64,000 bases of DNA from Ectocarpus siliculosus (lineage: Eukaryota > Sar > Phaeophyceae > Ectocarpales > Ectocarpaceae). Each line of letters begins with the position of its first letter. Within the stretch, counting starts at the first letter, position 1. This document shows positions 1-12,100 of the stretch, piece by piece. The stretch lies in assembly GCA_000310025.1 (NCBI GenBank), contig FN649736.1, positions 5,385,659-5,449,658 on the forward strand, in the 5' to 3' direction. Position numbers and translations under genes: made by a program. The notes below the pieces were generated by a model, which was not told where the DNA came from, did no database searches, and was given only the letters and a program-made list of their open reading frames with translations.

Positions 1-501
1 TCAAACGGGGTCTTGGCGGGAGTGTAAGGTACAGCACAAAAATCGATTGCCAGCATTATTCTGTACGGTGTTCATGGGTGAAATATACCCATTGCTACTT
101 TACATTCTTCTGTTGGCTACGATGTCGCGGGGCTACAAACGGGACGCGCACGAGAGATTGAATGTTGTGAGGTCTACTGGAGCTTGTAGCTCGTGAGGGG
201 GATTCTGTTTGGTCTGGGTTCCATTGGTGATCCTATGCCTTGTTTGGAGCAAGCGAACCACAGGCCGATGCAAAGAGCCTCATCACGTTATTCATGTGTT
301 GTATGAGTGTTGTTGTTGAGGTGTCTGCAGCAGGAGACTTCACAAGCCAAAGGCTGACCAATCGTGCTCTCGTCGCCACAGGTAGGGGAGGTTGTTCAGA
401 GTAGTGCTCCAAGTTAATAATGGAGCACCCGGAAGATCGAAGCACGTATCCGACAAACACCAAATGATAACCTCCATCTGTTTGGAAATGCATCCGTGCA
501 G
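1..501. other. No recognised exon (presumed intron of the dynein gene)
   Basis: No exon could be supported here. The first recognisable dynein exon starts at 502 after a CAG acceptor and begins in mid-protein, so this stretch is most simply the end of an intron. DNAH1 proteins normally have a further 200 or so residues before the point where homology begins, which implies more exons upstream of the window. Confidence 0.5.
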
Positions 502-3500
502 GTGATGGACTACGATGCCAACAGCGGAGAATGGGTGGTGGAATGGCTAGAGGGGACAACAAAGGAACGAGACACGCAGCAAAAGCTCCCCCGGCTGAGC
601 GTGTACCTCAAGGCGGAGGACCCGTTCAACTTTGCCGACCGTGTGGCGAATGCACACGCGAGCAGGGAGGTAAGAGAAGACACGCAGAGTTCTGTGTGGC
701 AAGGCTTTGGCGGTGTGACACGACCTCGACGCAAGCAAGGGTTTGCGGTACACTTTCAAGTCGTACCCGAGTAACCGCACCAATTGCAACCCTTACAATG
801 GTTGGCGATTCGGGACACAAAGGAAATGCAGTACACGAGGCCCGCATGACTCTTGACAATCCTCATCGTGGAGTACTCTGACATGACTTTCGTCGCGAAC
901 GATGTTCTTCCCTGCGGCCGACGTGCCAACTCTGATCGCCATGCAGGAGGCTGAACTGACGATCCTGTACAACTTCTACATCGATTGCATGCCTTCTGAC
1001 GACATGGCAGAGGCAAGTCTAGACTCGTATCGCATTGGGGGGAATAGAGAGAGGAGTAGACCCCCCAAAAAGTTGAGTTCTATCTTGTTAACCATTCTCG
1101 GAGAGGGCATGGCCCATCCGCGTGTTGGTGATGCGGGGCTGCTACGAGTGGCGTCCGATTAATGCCTTGGACTTTTCTTGGGATGTCTGTTTTCGGGCTT
1201 GTGTGTAGGGAGGCCGTGCCATACGCAAATACAGCAATTTCCTCAGAACTATCAGCTGGTCATGCCTCCAACCTTGGGTGTAAACTCTGAAGCCCTTGAA
1301 GGTTGTGCTCGGATCGCACGTTCGACATTTGTGTACGTCACGTTCAATCCACCACACAGCTTGCGTGTGTAGGTAGGCCATGCCATGCCCCAATATAGCA
1401 GTTTCCTCAGAACCATCAGCTGGTCCTTCCTCTAACCTTGGGTGTAAACTCTGAAGCTTGAAATTTGTGCTCGGATCGCACGTTCGACATGTGTGTACGG
1501 CACCTTCAATTCGCCACACAGCTTGAGGGCGAGGAGATAAGTCGCATTACGGCTCTATGTTCAAGGGCCTGTTCAGCGGAAGGTAGCACAGGTGACATGC
1601 CCGGACTGATGGAGGAGGTCAACGTTGATTACCTTCGCACCATGAACAAGATTGTGTTGGGGACTCAAACGAAGGAGGTGGGTGGAAAAACGACGATAGC
1701 GTAGACGGCTAGAGCGTAGGTTCCACCGCCCAACGAGGGAAAAGGCATGAAGTGGGTACTAATAAAAAAGGGGAGTGTTCGCATGTTGGCCCAGAATGAC
1801 ATTCCGATGGTCGGGGTGGTTTGAGCTACTTCCAATATGCTTTTTAATTGTATTCGGTTGCGAGAGGAAGCCAGAGACTGACTACGCGTAGTCGAGGAAG
1901 CACAATTCCTAAGATATTTTCAATCGATAAACGGTTGCTCTCCTGCCCCTCCGATGCACACTTTTCTCACGTTGCTCAACGAACCTTCCTCAACGTGGCT
2001 CGGCGTACTGCAAACTGTTTTCTTTGCGCGATGCGTGGGACGCTCAGGCCCAAAAGCCTCACGGATTGAAGCAGCCTGGGACGGAAATGCTGCGCAGTCT
2101 CCGCATCCCAAGGGGGGTATATCGCGAGGAAAAGCCTCCTCCCGATAAGGTGTTGTTGAAAATACGTCACAAGGTGGTGGCAGCGTATCACATTGGGTAC
2201 CTGAAGATGAAACCTAGTCGGCGTTTTGGAGACAGTTGTCTTCGGAGGTACTTGGAAAGGCCCCTTGCCTAGAGAGTTGCAGGATTAGGCTGAGGTCCAG
2301 TGTTGAAACTATATGTATCCAAGGTGTTCATCCCAGAACAGGCAAACTATTGTACACCTATCCCAGCGTTGAAACCCAGAGGGTCAAAAGCAATTGCTCT
2401 TACAGTCGACTACCCTCGCCGTCAATGGCGAAATATCTATGCAGAACCTCAAGCAGGCTGAAGCGAACACTCAAACGAAGCCCACGCCCGAGTCGTTCTT
2501 GCAAACATTTACTTACTTGCCCTTCCTCAAGAATTTAAAACCGAGGCCAGTAGGTTCAAGTTGTTCAAGTACAAAAGGGTCGTCTCTCCCAGGCAAAAAG
2601 AAAAAATATCACTTTCGCATTGAATGAGGACGGCTAGGGATTAAGTCATACTTACATCGAGCTCATTGTTGGCTGTGAAAACCAGTTTCGAGAAAAATGG
2701 TCCACCACAGTGCCCAAGGGAGATGCTGGGAAAACTGAAACTGCTAACAACATCGCGTTTATCCAATGCAGGGAACCGTGTACATCGGGTTCGAGGATTT
2801 CCAGGAACGGTCCCGAGACTTCTGCTTCAGCTCGTTTCTCACCAAGCCGGAGATAATCAAGATCGTTGTGCAGGTATGGACGGGAGAGATTTGTTGCATT
2901 TGTACATGCACCGACGCATTGTTATTGGCCTGCGAATAGACATGAAACGCAGTTCACGTGTCGGCGCGCTGAAATACTCCGACCTAGCTCGACCCTTTCA
3001 CTGCAAAAACTAAGGACTGTCTACCTGTTGCAACCAATGCCATCTTTGCAACTGATGCCATCTTCTGTAAATTATTCATCAATCTTTCTAGTTCTACCAT
3101 ATGCCAGGTTTTGGAGGGGAAAACGATTGCAACCTACCCTTCATGGCAACAACAGATTCAAAATACTATATAACATAGTGCATGTCAACACACGTTCACA
3201 AGTTCGTCGTCACGCTTGCACGTTCGTCGCGGTTGCACCTGGGTATTGTCCAGATTCGATCTGAGTGCCGGCGGGTGTTGGATCTGAGCCTCTTCCACAT
3301 GGTTCCAAAGTCGGTCCACTTGGAAGACTTCGTGTCACTCCAAAATCAGGTGATAGAGCAAACTAGGTGGCTAAGCATGTGTTCACGGAGGGGGAATGGC
3401 ATGCCGAGTCTTGTTGAAAGGCTGTATCGATCAGGATGGAGGCGAATATACACCTTTCAATACTTCAACTTCTGTCTCAAGGCCGTCCCCATGGAGGGGG

Positions 3501-6500
3501 CCCAGGCGAGGCTCCACAATTGAAGGCCGCAACTTCGGAAATCTACTTTTATGCACTTCCTTAGCCTAGCCTCACCCACACCCCTGGGGAACCAGCTATT
3601 TCAGACAGAATCTAGGATTTACGGTGCTCGGTGCTCGTTTTTTCTGCATGTGTCACAGCGACCTGCCCAAACGCTTCAAGCTGAATCCCGTCCACAGGGG
3701 TACAATCTTGCCGTTTATATCTTCAACACTTCACGTACTTTTGTATGCTGCGTGCAGGCCACGCAAACGACGAGCCTAGACCTGAAGGAGCAATGGGTGA
3801 TCAACATCGTTAACTTCATCCGTCACCACTTGAAGGACGTAAAAAAGGGCTGGTTCAACCTAGATGAGGTCAGTTGGTTCAGTGTTTTGGTGGGGGTGTG
3901 ATAGGACGTAATCTGAGCCGACGACAAGGATCCACGTGGAAGTTCGCGTAGGTACGCGATCGGTAGAAATTATGCGGGCCACTGCACGCTCTCTATCGTG
4001 AGCGCCCACAGCAACATGAAACGGCGGAGAGTGGTCCGGGTTATGGCTACGGTTAGCATAACAGTACGAAGGGTTGAGCGGTTCTGTAGCACACACCATA
4101 TGGCAAGAGCGCCACTCAACACCTACTCCATACTCATTCTACCACGTGAGGGGTTAGAGTTTCTGGAGTTGATTCCATGATGACCTCTCTTCCTTATCTC
4201 CTCCGCCTGGCTTGTACAGACTTCCAACGAGGTGTATGGGTTCAGCAAGCTTCGGCGATTCTTGGCGTACGTGAACTTCATGACCCAGGACACTCTCAGA
4301 TTCCTCGTCCAGGCCAGCTTGGATGAGTTCGTCAGGTGTGGTGAATGGTGAAGGTAGCAACATACCCCTTATTTGTTCACAGGAAGTACCTTGTGGGTTA
4401 GTAGAGCCGTGTCGCCGTTCGAAGGATACACTCGTCAGCAGGAGCGCTGATTCCTGAAATCTCCAGACCAGCAACGAAGTGCCCTAACCGGTCTTCGTCC
4501 AACTCTCAAAATTCAAAGTTGCTTACGTAGTTGTTGATCCCCATCGAGACACTAAGCACATGCTTCACATTTGTCTCCCATCGACGAGAACGGCAGGTCA
4601 AATGCGTTACTACAACCCTCGCCCCCCCCGCTCCATCTACGATAAGCGAAATTCTTAGAGCCGCGATGCAATTGTCGCAAACAATTGATAACAACAGTTC
4701 TAAGCGAGCTCTCCTGCTTCCCTTGCTCTCGATTGCCCTCGTCTCCTATCGCGCGTAGATTCCTGCTACGCGCCTGTCTCCACGACGCGAGAATCGTATC
4801 CTCCAACAAGGTCGTCCTCAAGATACCGATCCTGCCTGACAGACCTTCACAGGAAGACCAAACAAAGACAAGCTCTCCTGTTCCAGGCCTACCGCTTGAA
4901 CCTTCTCCGTCTCCGCGCGGTGGGTGTAGCTCAGGCAGCGATAGCAACGACGACGGTTCTCAACGCGAAGAAGAGGGGGATGGGGGGGGAGAAAGCGGGG
5001 GAGGGGTGGCAACAGAGGCAACTCCTCCCGCGCCGAATTTCCCCGACGAGGCTGCCCCAATTCCGCAAGTTTGGAGCGAAGGGCGGACGGTATGGAAGGG
5101 GGACACGCTTCGTGCGCTACGAGCGCCCCTGTTCGTGGTGGAGATTGCGGTGGTCGGGGATAAGGGGAGCGAGGTGTTTGCGTACTCGCAACGGCTTCCG
5201 GCGGTGAAGGAGGCGGCGCTTGCGCTCATTGACAAGGCGATTGCTTCAACGCAGGTGACTTTTTATGTGGTGGAAGCCCCGATGGTGGAAGTGGTTTTGG
5301 CGGTGGTGACTGAGCGGGTGTCATGTTTTTAAAGATGGTGGTGGTGGTGGAAGCTGTCAAGTATTGTTCTCTTTTACCTCAGGTAACACGCGGGCAGAGG
5401 CGAGCAGCGTCACACATGATAACCAATGGGAACGTGTTCTCACCCAAGTTCGAGGATTTCTTGTGCAGCGGCATACCTCGATCCAGTCCGCTGGGAGTAT
5501 CGAGCTCCTCTCGAGAAACGCCTACTGTACCATTGGTGTCGACGACCTTTAAGTTATATCTTGGTTGGCGTTATGCGCCCGTCCGCTCTACCCAACGTCC
5601 AGAGAGAGCTCAGTATTTGCCACAACGTTCGCCCAAGGTACAAGTATCTCCATCTCTCATAAGCATGCTCCCGTCGCTACATCATCCACCACTCAGAACA
5701 TGGTTCGTGTGGAGCGGCGCGTGATGAAGAAACTTTTCTGGTCTCATGACCCCGTCATGTCTAGTGTCTACTCGTCAGAGGACTGGGTGCAGCACCTCAG
5801 GGAAACCGTGGCCGTGGCTTTGGATAGGGCTGTCAAACCGGCCACGGAGTATCTGGAGACCTTGGAACCTTTTGTGGAGTTCTTGAACGTCGACGGTACG
5901 TTTGGAGGTGTATTTTTCTTTCACCAGATGATCATCCACTTTTGTTTGGTCTTTACTGGGAGAAGAGAAACATCATTATCCGCAACATTAATGGGGATTT
6001 TCGAAAGCCGATGGCGACTATGACTCCTGTTTTGGACTTGTGACAAATGGTGTTCTTGCGTTGCTAAAAGTGATCTAGGGTGATGTGTGGCCAAAACCAA
6101 TATGTTTCTCTTTCTAGCAACCTAGAGCTGCCCCGCTGGTGTTAAAACAAGAATCGTCACGTTTTGTTCTGTGGTCGTCACCATATGCAACATGAGAAGA
6201 ATATTAAAATCGTTGACGCGGTTTTCAACATGACCACGGAAATCCGTGCATTGTCCGATCATCGGTCGAGAGCAGAGGGATCCTTGACTCTCACTCAACG
6301 GCAAACCAACAAAATTGGCCATGTAATCGCTTGCGTGTTCGCCGACATTTCGTTGTTGTTCGTGTGCCATTGTTCGGCGGTGTTCGCTATGCTTCCGACG
6401 TTTGCTTGGGCGGAGAGCAAAAGAACACGATTCTCAAGACCCCAACCCTCAATCCCCCCCGAATTGTCGCTTGTCACCCACCCTCCCTCGGAAAAAAGTA

Positions 6501-9117
6501 AACGAATATCTGTGTGAGACGGAAGCGGCCATGACCAAGGCCGAGACGGGCGAGTTTCTGTTCGATGACCTGCGTCAGCTGGCGGCAAACCACGCGCAAC
6601 AGAAGATTGAGTTCGAGAAGCTCATCCCCGAGAACATCTCCCTAGGGCTGTTTGTGGTAATTCCTTTGTCGGTGTTTGTTGCTGCTGATTGTGGATGGTG
6701 TTCTGTTAGGAGACTATTGGGGTCTATTTTATGTGGACCCGCCCGCGTTGCATGTTGCCTTGAATCAACTAGCTAGATCAGAGTTGTGCCTACCTGCCTC
6801 GCGGATTACTGTTCGGTGTGTCGCAATTCAGCATAGTTTTTCCAGGTGTTTGTTGTTCTCTCATACCTCCAGCACAGCATAACTTTACGTGTGGCACCAT
6901 GTTTATAGGTGAGCATGAGCAAGATCCGCCAGCGACTGTCGTCCAAGCACCAAGACATCGCCGAGCGACTGACCTTGATGCTCACCAAGAGCGTTAAAGA
7001 CCAGGCACAGGTAAACAAAATATGCTGCAAGAGGAACACATCGTACATACTATAATATTACGATACAGGTATACCATAACACAAAGCAAAAATCCCCTTC
7101 CTTGAGGTTGTTTCTCTTGTTCACTTGATTTGATTTCGCGGTTGGCTTTCTGGATGTGCCAATGGCTTCGACTTTCGAGGGCCTTTATGATACCATCATC
7201 AACACTTGGTTTTGGTTAACTTGGTGCCAAACGTTGTCTGCTGCGGCTTCAACAGACCACCATCGGGAGCTTCGAGACTATTTATCGTCGACTTCATGCT
7301 CCGATCGAGAACATCGAGCAGCTGACAGAGATGCAGGAGTACATGGCCAGCACGGCGAATATGTGAGTACTCCACCGACCAATTGCCTACATAGGTAGCA
7401 GTGTTGTCGCTTCCGCCGGTCGAATCCATGTACATTGACACAGCCTTCAGAAGATATATCAACCTCCTCGCATGGGAATCTAGGCCCCCTACGCTGTGTT
7501 CTGACCATTTCGTTGCGGTGTTCGTTCCAATAGGGTGTCGGAGCTTCAGGGCAGCATCGACACGACGATGAGTGCCTTTGACGTGATCGGAACGGCAAAG
7601 ACCCCGCTGGACGATACCACCATGTCCATGAAGTGGGAGGTCTTTGGATGGCCCCAAAAGGTATTTGCGGCTTTCTTTCGTCTGGACATGGCATTCAAAA
7701 TTCACCGATGGAATTGCGTTGGCCTTAGGCTCTCTCGAACCCAATCGCCTGAGACGTCCAGGCTCCATCCGAGAGGACGCCACATGAAGTTGTAGAATTA
7801 ACAAAAAATGTGATATGGACGAGTCTATTTGGTCGTACCTATACCAAAAAACAGCGAAATAACCGATAATTGTGTTTTTGGGACGTCACTCGACATGTGG
7901 CAGTTTTGTCAGTGATACTATCGCTTCAACTCTATATATTGAATTGTACCTTCTCTTGACCAAAGCAAGAACCCACAACGCTTCCAATGGGGGATGTGCA
8001 ATGATATGTCACCATCACGAGGCCGTTTCCCCAAGGTGGGAAAGGTTTGACCTTCAAATTCTGACTCAGCATCTTGAACGCTTCAGTTGCTGTTGTCGTT
8101 GAATTCCTCTCGTTTTTCTGATTATCGACAAGAGAACATATGTTTTTTCTGTCCCACATCGCTCTGTCGTTGCCATGGTTGTGATCCGGGCCGCTGTTAT
8201 TGTCTTGTGCAGATCGCCGCTAAGATCCAGCTGCGTGAAGTGGCCAACGCCCAGCTGAAATTAAGCTACCAGCACGCAATGGAAGAGGAGCAGACAGAGT
8301 ACGTAGAGCGCCTCAAGAGCTTACAGGACCAGGTGCGATTGCGATTTTCACAACCATGAAAGTAGATACCATGCAACGGGATAGAACATCTCGCTTGTTT
8401 CCCGAGGTGTTCAGGCACACATGACCTTCTTTTCGTTCAAAGGAATGCTCTTGCAGATCTCGGTTGCGGGAATCAGTGCACTTTCCCCCTTCCAAGTACT
8501 TGTAGAAAATAACCAGCGATACCGCTGGCCGTCTTGGTGTTCACATCCATGTTCAACGGAGTATTCAACAAGCTAGAGAACCAGGTGAATAGCAGGAGGT
8601 ACCCCATGTCGAACACGCGTGTAAGACAGGACCTCCGTAGCCAATTGTGTCAACGTTGCGGGAACGCTGATCCTACTGCACAGTGCTTTCCTCAGTTATT
8701 GGCCTTCTGTGGACCTCTCGCCGAATGAGTGTATGAAGCCACCAGATCCTCCAACGCATCGACTCAATTTTGTCACCGACGTGACATGTGCACCGGGTCT
8801 CTGCCTCGTAGCCAACCTTCATCATTCGAAAGGCCTTCAGGTGGTTGAGAGAAAATACCCACCTGCGTAGGCACTAATGTGACAATTATGACAACCATGA
8901 CTTGACATTTGGCACAAATATGTCCTGCTTCACGAATGCAAACCTTGCCAACAGCATGCTGTCGTACATGTATGAACATTGATTGTGATCAGGTGAACAA
9001 GATGTCTCACTTTACAGACCTTTCGAAGGTGGAGCAAGTGAGCTCAATGGTGCGCAGGATGGAGAAGGACATTGAAGAGTGCTCCGACCAGGCCATCCTC
9101 TTCAACTCCAGGGAACA
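502..9117 (+). CDS. DNAH1: DNAH1 segment: tail / stem (exons 1-16)
   Basis: Exons: 502-669, 947-1012, 1522-1677, 2048-2149, 2772-2873, 3254-3349, 3758-3868, 4220-4335, 4759-5254, 5697-5895, 6499-6656, 6909-7010, 7256-7362, 7534-7660, 8213-8332, 8993-9117. Family landmarks are [44 protein letters not shown] and TQDTLRFLV. The tail binds intermediate/light chains and anchors the motor on the A-tubule. Exon 1 ends in GAG and exon 2 in GAG followed by a GC donor at 1013. Exon 4 is the least certain, since its start could be 2072 instead of 2048; both keep phase. Exon 9 is unusually long and carries an acidic, Gly/Ser/Pro-rich insertion. Confidence 0.85.
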
Positions 9118-12100
9118 GTGAGTTGCCATCACACACGTTTTGCCGCTACACAAGGTATTGGAGAAAAGTCATAATTGAATGTGCGCGTGTTCTTGAAGGA
9201 GTGTCTTTTCCGTTAACTCCATGCATTGGTTGGTGGCCTCTTGTCGCGCACATGGGTGAACGCCAATCCATTCGTTGCCAGAGAGATAATATCTTCTACG
9301 TATGCCCTTGATTGCATTCAAAAATGGATCGAGCCGTTATGTCACGCTTTTTTCCGCAACAGATCGAGATCACTGCATTTCAAGTACAAACCAATGCCTT
9401 GTTTCTACCCGCGCAAATGCCATCCACTATTGCTCTTACACTGGTTTCAGGCTATTTGCCAAGGAAACAACAGAGTATGACCTCCTTGCGGACGTGCAAA
9501 AGTCCTTCGAGCCGTACTGCGACCTGTGGAAGAGGGTGGACGACTGGATGACCTGGCATAAGGGCTGGATGAACGATTCTTTTCTGTCGCTTGACGCCGA
9601 AGAGGTACTGTAAAAATATCCCCGATCAACAAATTGGCGGAAACAGTGGTTGATTGTGTGCCTCGGTCGTGGTTGATTGATGCTGGACGGATGGAAGGTT
9701 TGTATCATTTCATGTATCACACAAGCAGAATTGTTTTGTTGAACGCAGGTGGAGAAGAACGTGACCGTGGTCTCGAAAGCGCTCATCAAGGCAGGCCGCT
9801 TCTTCGAGGCGAACGGTCTGGAAGGTTGTTCCAAGATTGCCAGCTCTGTCAGAGAACAGGTGTGTGTGTAGACTACATGCGCAAGAAAGCAGATGCCCAT
9901 GTATTCTCTGAACATGGATCACATGGTGTGCTATACTGCCGCTGCTCTTTTTCATTTTAAATGACGTGAGCTTGGATGAGACTTGCATTGTGTCATCTGA
10001 CCGCTCTTGGCTGCTCATCGAGGTGGGCGCAGTTTTTTTTCACCTCCTGCCCTGTATTGACTGGGATCTCTCACAGTTTTGACCCATGGGAAACTTTCCA
10101 GGTGGATGAATTCCTGCCCTTTTTGCCCGTGATTACCGGCTTGCGAACGGCGGGAATGAGGGACCGTCACTGGGACCTACTCAGCGAGAAACTCGGGGTA
10201 GACTTGCACCCGGATGACAGTTACACTCTCACCATGTGAGCCTTACAGAGTCACGTAGCGTTCCTTATTGATGCTATGCAGAGCTTCCCGGTGAGAAGTT
10301 GTCAATCCTCAACGTTCCGATTCTCGAAATATTGCCCAATTTTCCCAGAAGAACAAATGCATCCTCGAGTACTACGCATGTTGGGTGTGAAAAAGTTAGC
10401 AACAGCTCTGAAAAAAGGGCTAGGAAACGCTGGAAGTAGCGAAAGGGACAGATAAACACATGAAGAGAGCAAAACGCCAACAACCAGGCGCTCACGTCGG
10501 CCTATAGATGCGATGTTCACGAGGTGGAGAGATTGGCATCCGGGCGAAGGTCACACACTGTCACCATGATTTTCAAGCATCAGCATGAACCGTCGTATGC
10601 ACTGAGTGGGCAAGTGTTGTTGTTGTCGTAATGTCATCCTAAGCGGCCAAACAAGACCGAGAACCTCGTGCGGGCTGGCAGTGGTCTGTGATTGTTGTTG
10701 AACCATTTCTTGTCGTGACTCTCCGTCCCGCTATGCCGGTACGATGAATTCGAAAGGGTAATCGAACAAGAGCTGCACAAGAACGCCGAGGTAATCACCA
10801 AAGTCAGCGAGACAGCGAGCAAGGAGTTTGCGATCGAGTCGGCTCTGGACAAGATGCAGGGGGCCTGGGCGACGGTGAAGCTCAACACGGAGGAATACCG
10901 AGAAACAGGTACCTGTTGGCCCAAACGAGGGTTGGAATTGATGGGTGTGTCTCCTATTCCAAGCCAGCATCCCAAAACATGTCACTTGATAACCCATTGT
11001 GACTATTTGGTAGAACGCCGTTGGCATCAATCGCGTCGAACGCGTTCATTGCTTAGGCGACACGTCGTCACGCATGCGTCATGATGGGGATCACCTGTCA
11101 TAATCAACGTCATGCAAAGTTTGGATAGGTACCCTAGACGCATGTTATACTACTTTATGGTAAGCATGAAAAAAACACTGTAAGATTGATTTTCGCTGTA
11201 TGAACACTTGGGATATCTATTTGTTGAACCCTTTCAGGAACGAGCATTCTGAAGGGCGTCGATGACTACATGTCGCTCCTCGACGAGCATATCACCATGA
11301 CGCAAGCCATGACCTTCAGCACATTCAAGGGGCCGTTCGAAGAACGAATTGAGAATTGGAACAATACCCTACAGGTAAGCACGGCATGATAGGCGGTGTT
11401 TCGTAGCCCTCCCCGAGCAACCTCTGTAGGAACTAACCCAGAACTGGATGGGCCATTTGCCATTTCCAGCTAGAAAGGAAACTTCAGCTGCGTGTCAATA
11501 TCAAGTTAATTTTGCCCCGTGTGATGTGATCGCTTAGCACCTATTATTAGACTAACTTCACTCATCAACTACGACAATCGTTGGCATTGGGAGCGCGCCA
11601 CGCAATGTCCAATCGCTCGAAGAACTATCATATCTTCCTCCAAACGAAACCGCGAAAACCTCGCCTTGAGTAAGTGAAATCAGGCGATACTTTGAGCCTC
11701 AAAGACCGGATTTGCGAGTTTCTGGCCTTTTGAGCTTCCGCTAAGCTAACCCTAACCCTAACCCTAACCCTAACCTCACGTAGGTGGCAAGCAAAGCGAC
11801 AATGCATCTTTGCTCCCAAGGAAATATCTCCGAGCTTTCCCCGAAACTCGACGTGCAAGTCATCCTCTTTACCCCAGCATGCATGCCATGCATCGCCCAT
11901 GCACTGAGGTTCGTCAGCAGTGGTGGCAGCTTCACCGACGAGTGCCCTCCGGCCAATTTTGTCCTGCCGTTAATCAAGCGGGAATGACACCCACCGTGCA
12001 TGCCCTTGCGCAACTTAAGGCGTGGACTCCATTTTCTTTGTACATGCTTCAGGTGGTGAGCGAGCTCATCGACGAGTGGCTCGCTGTGCAGCGCAACTGG

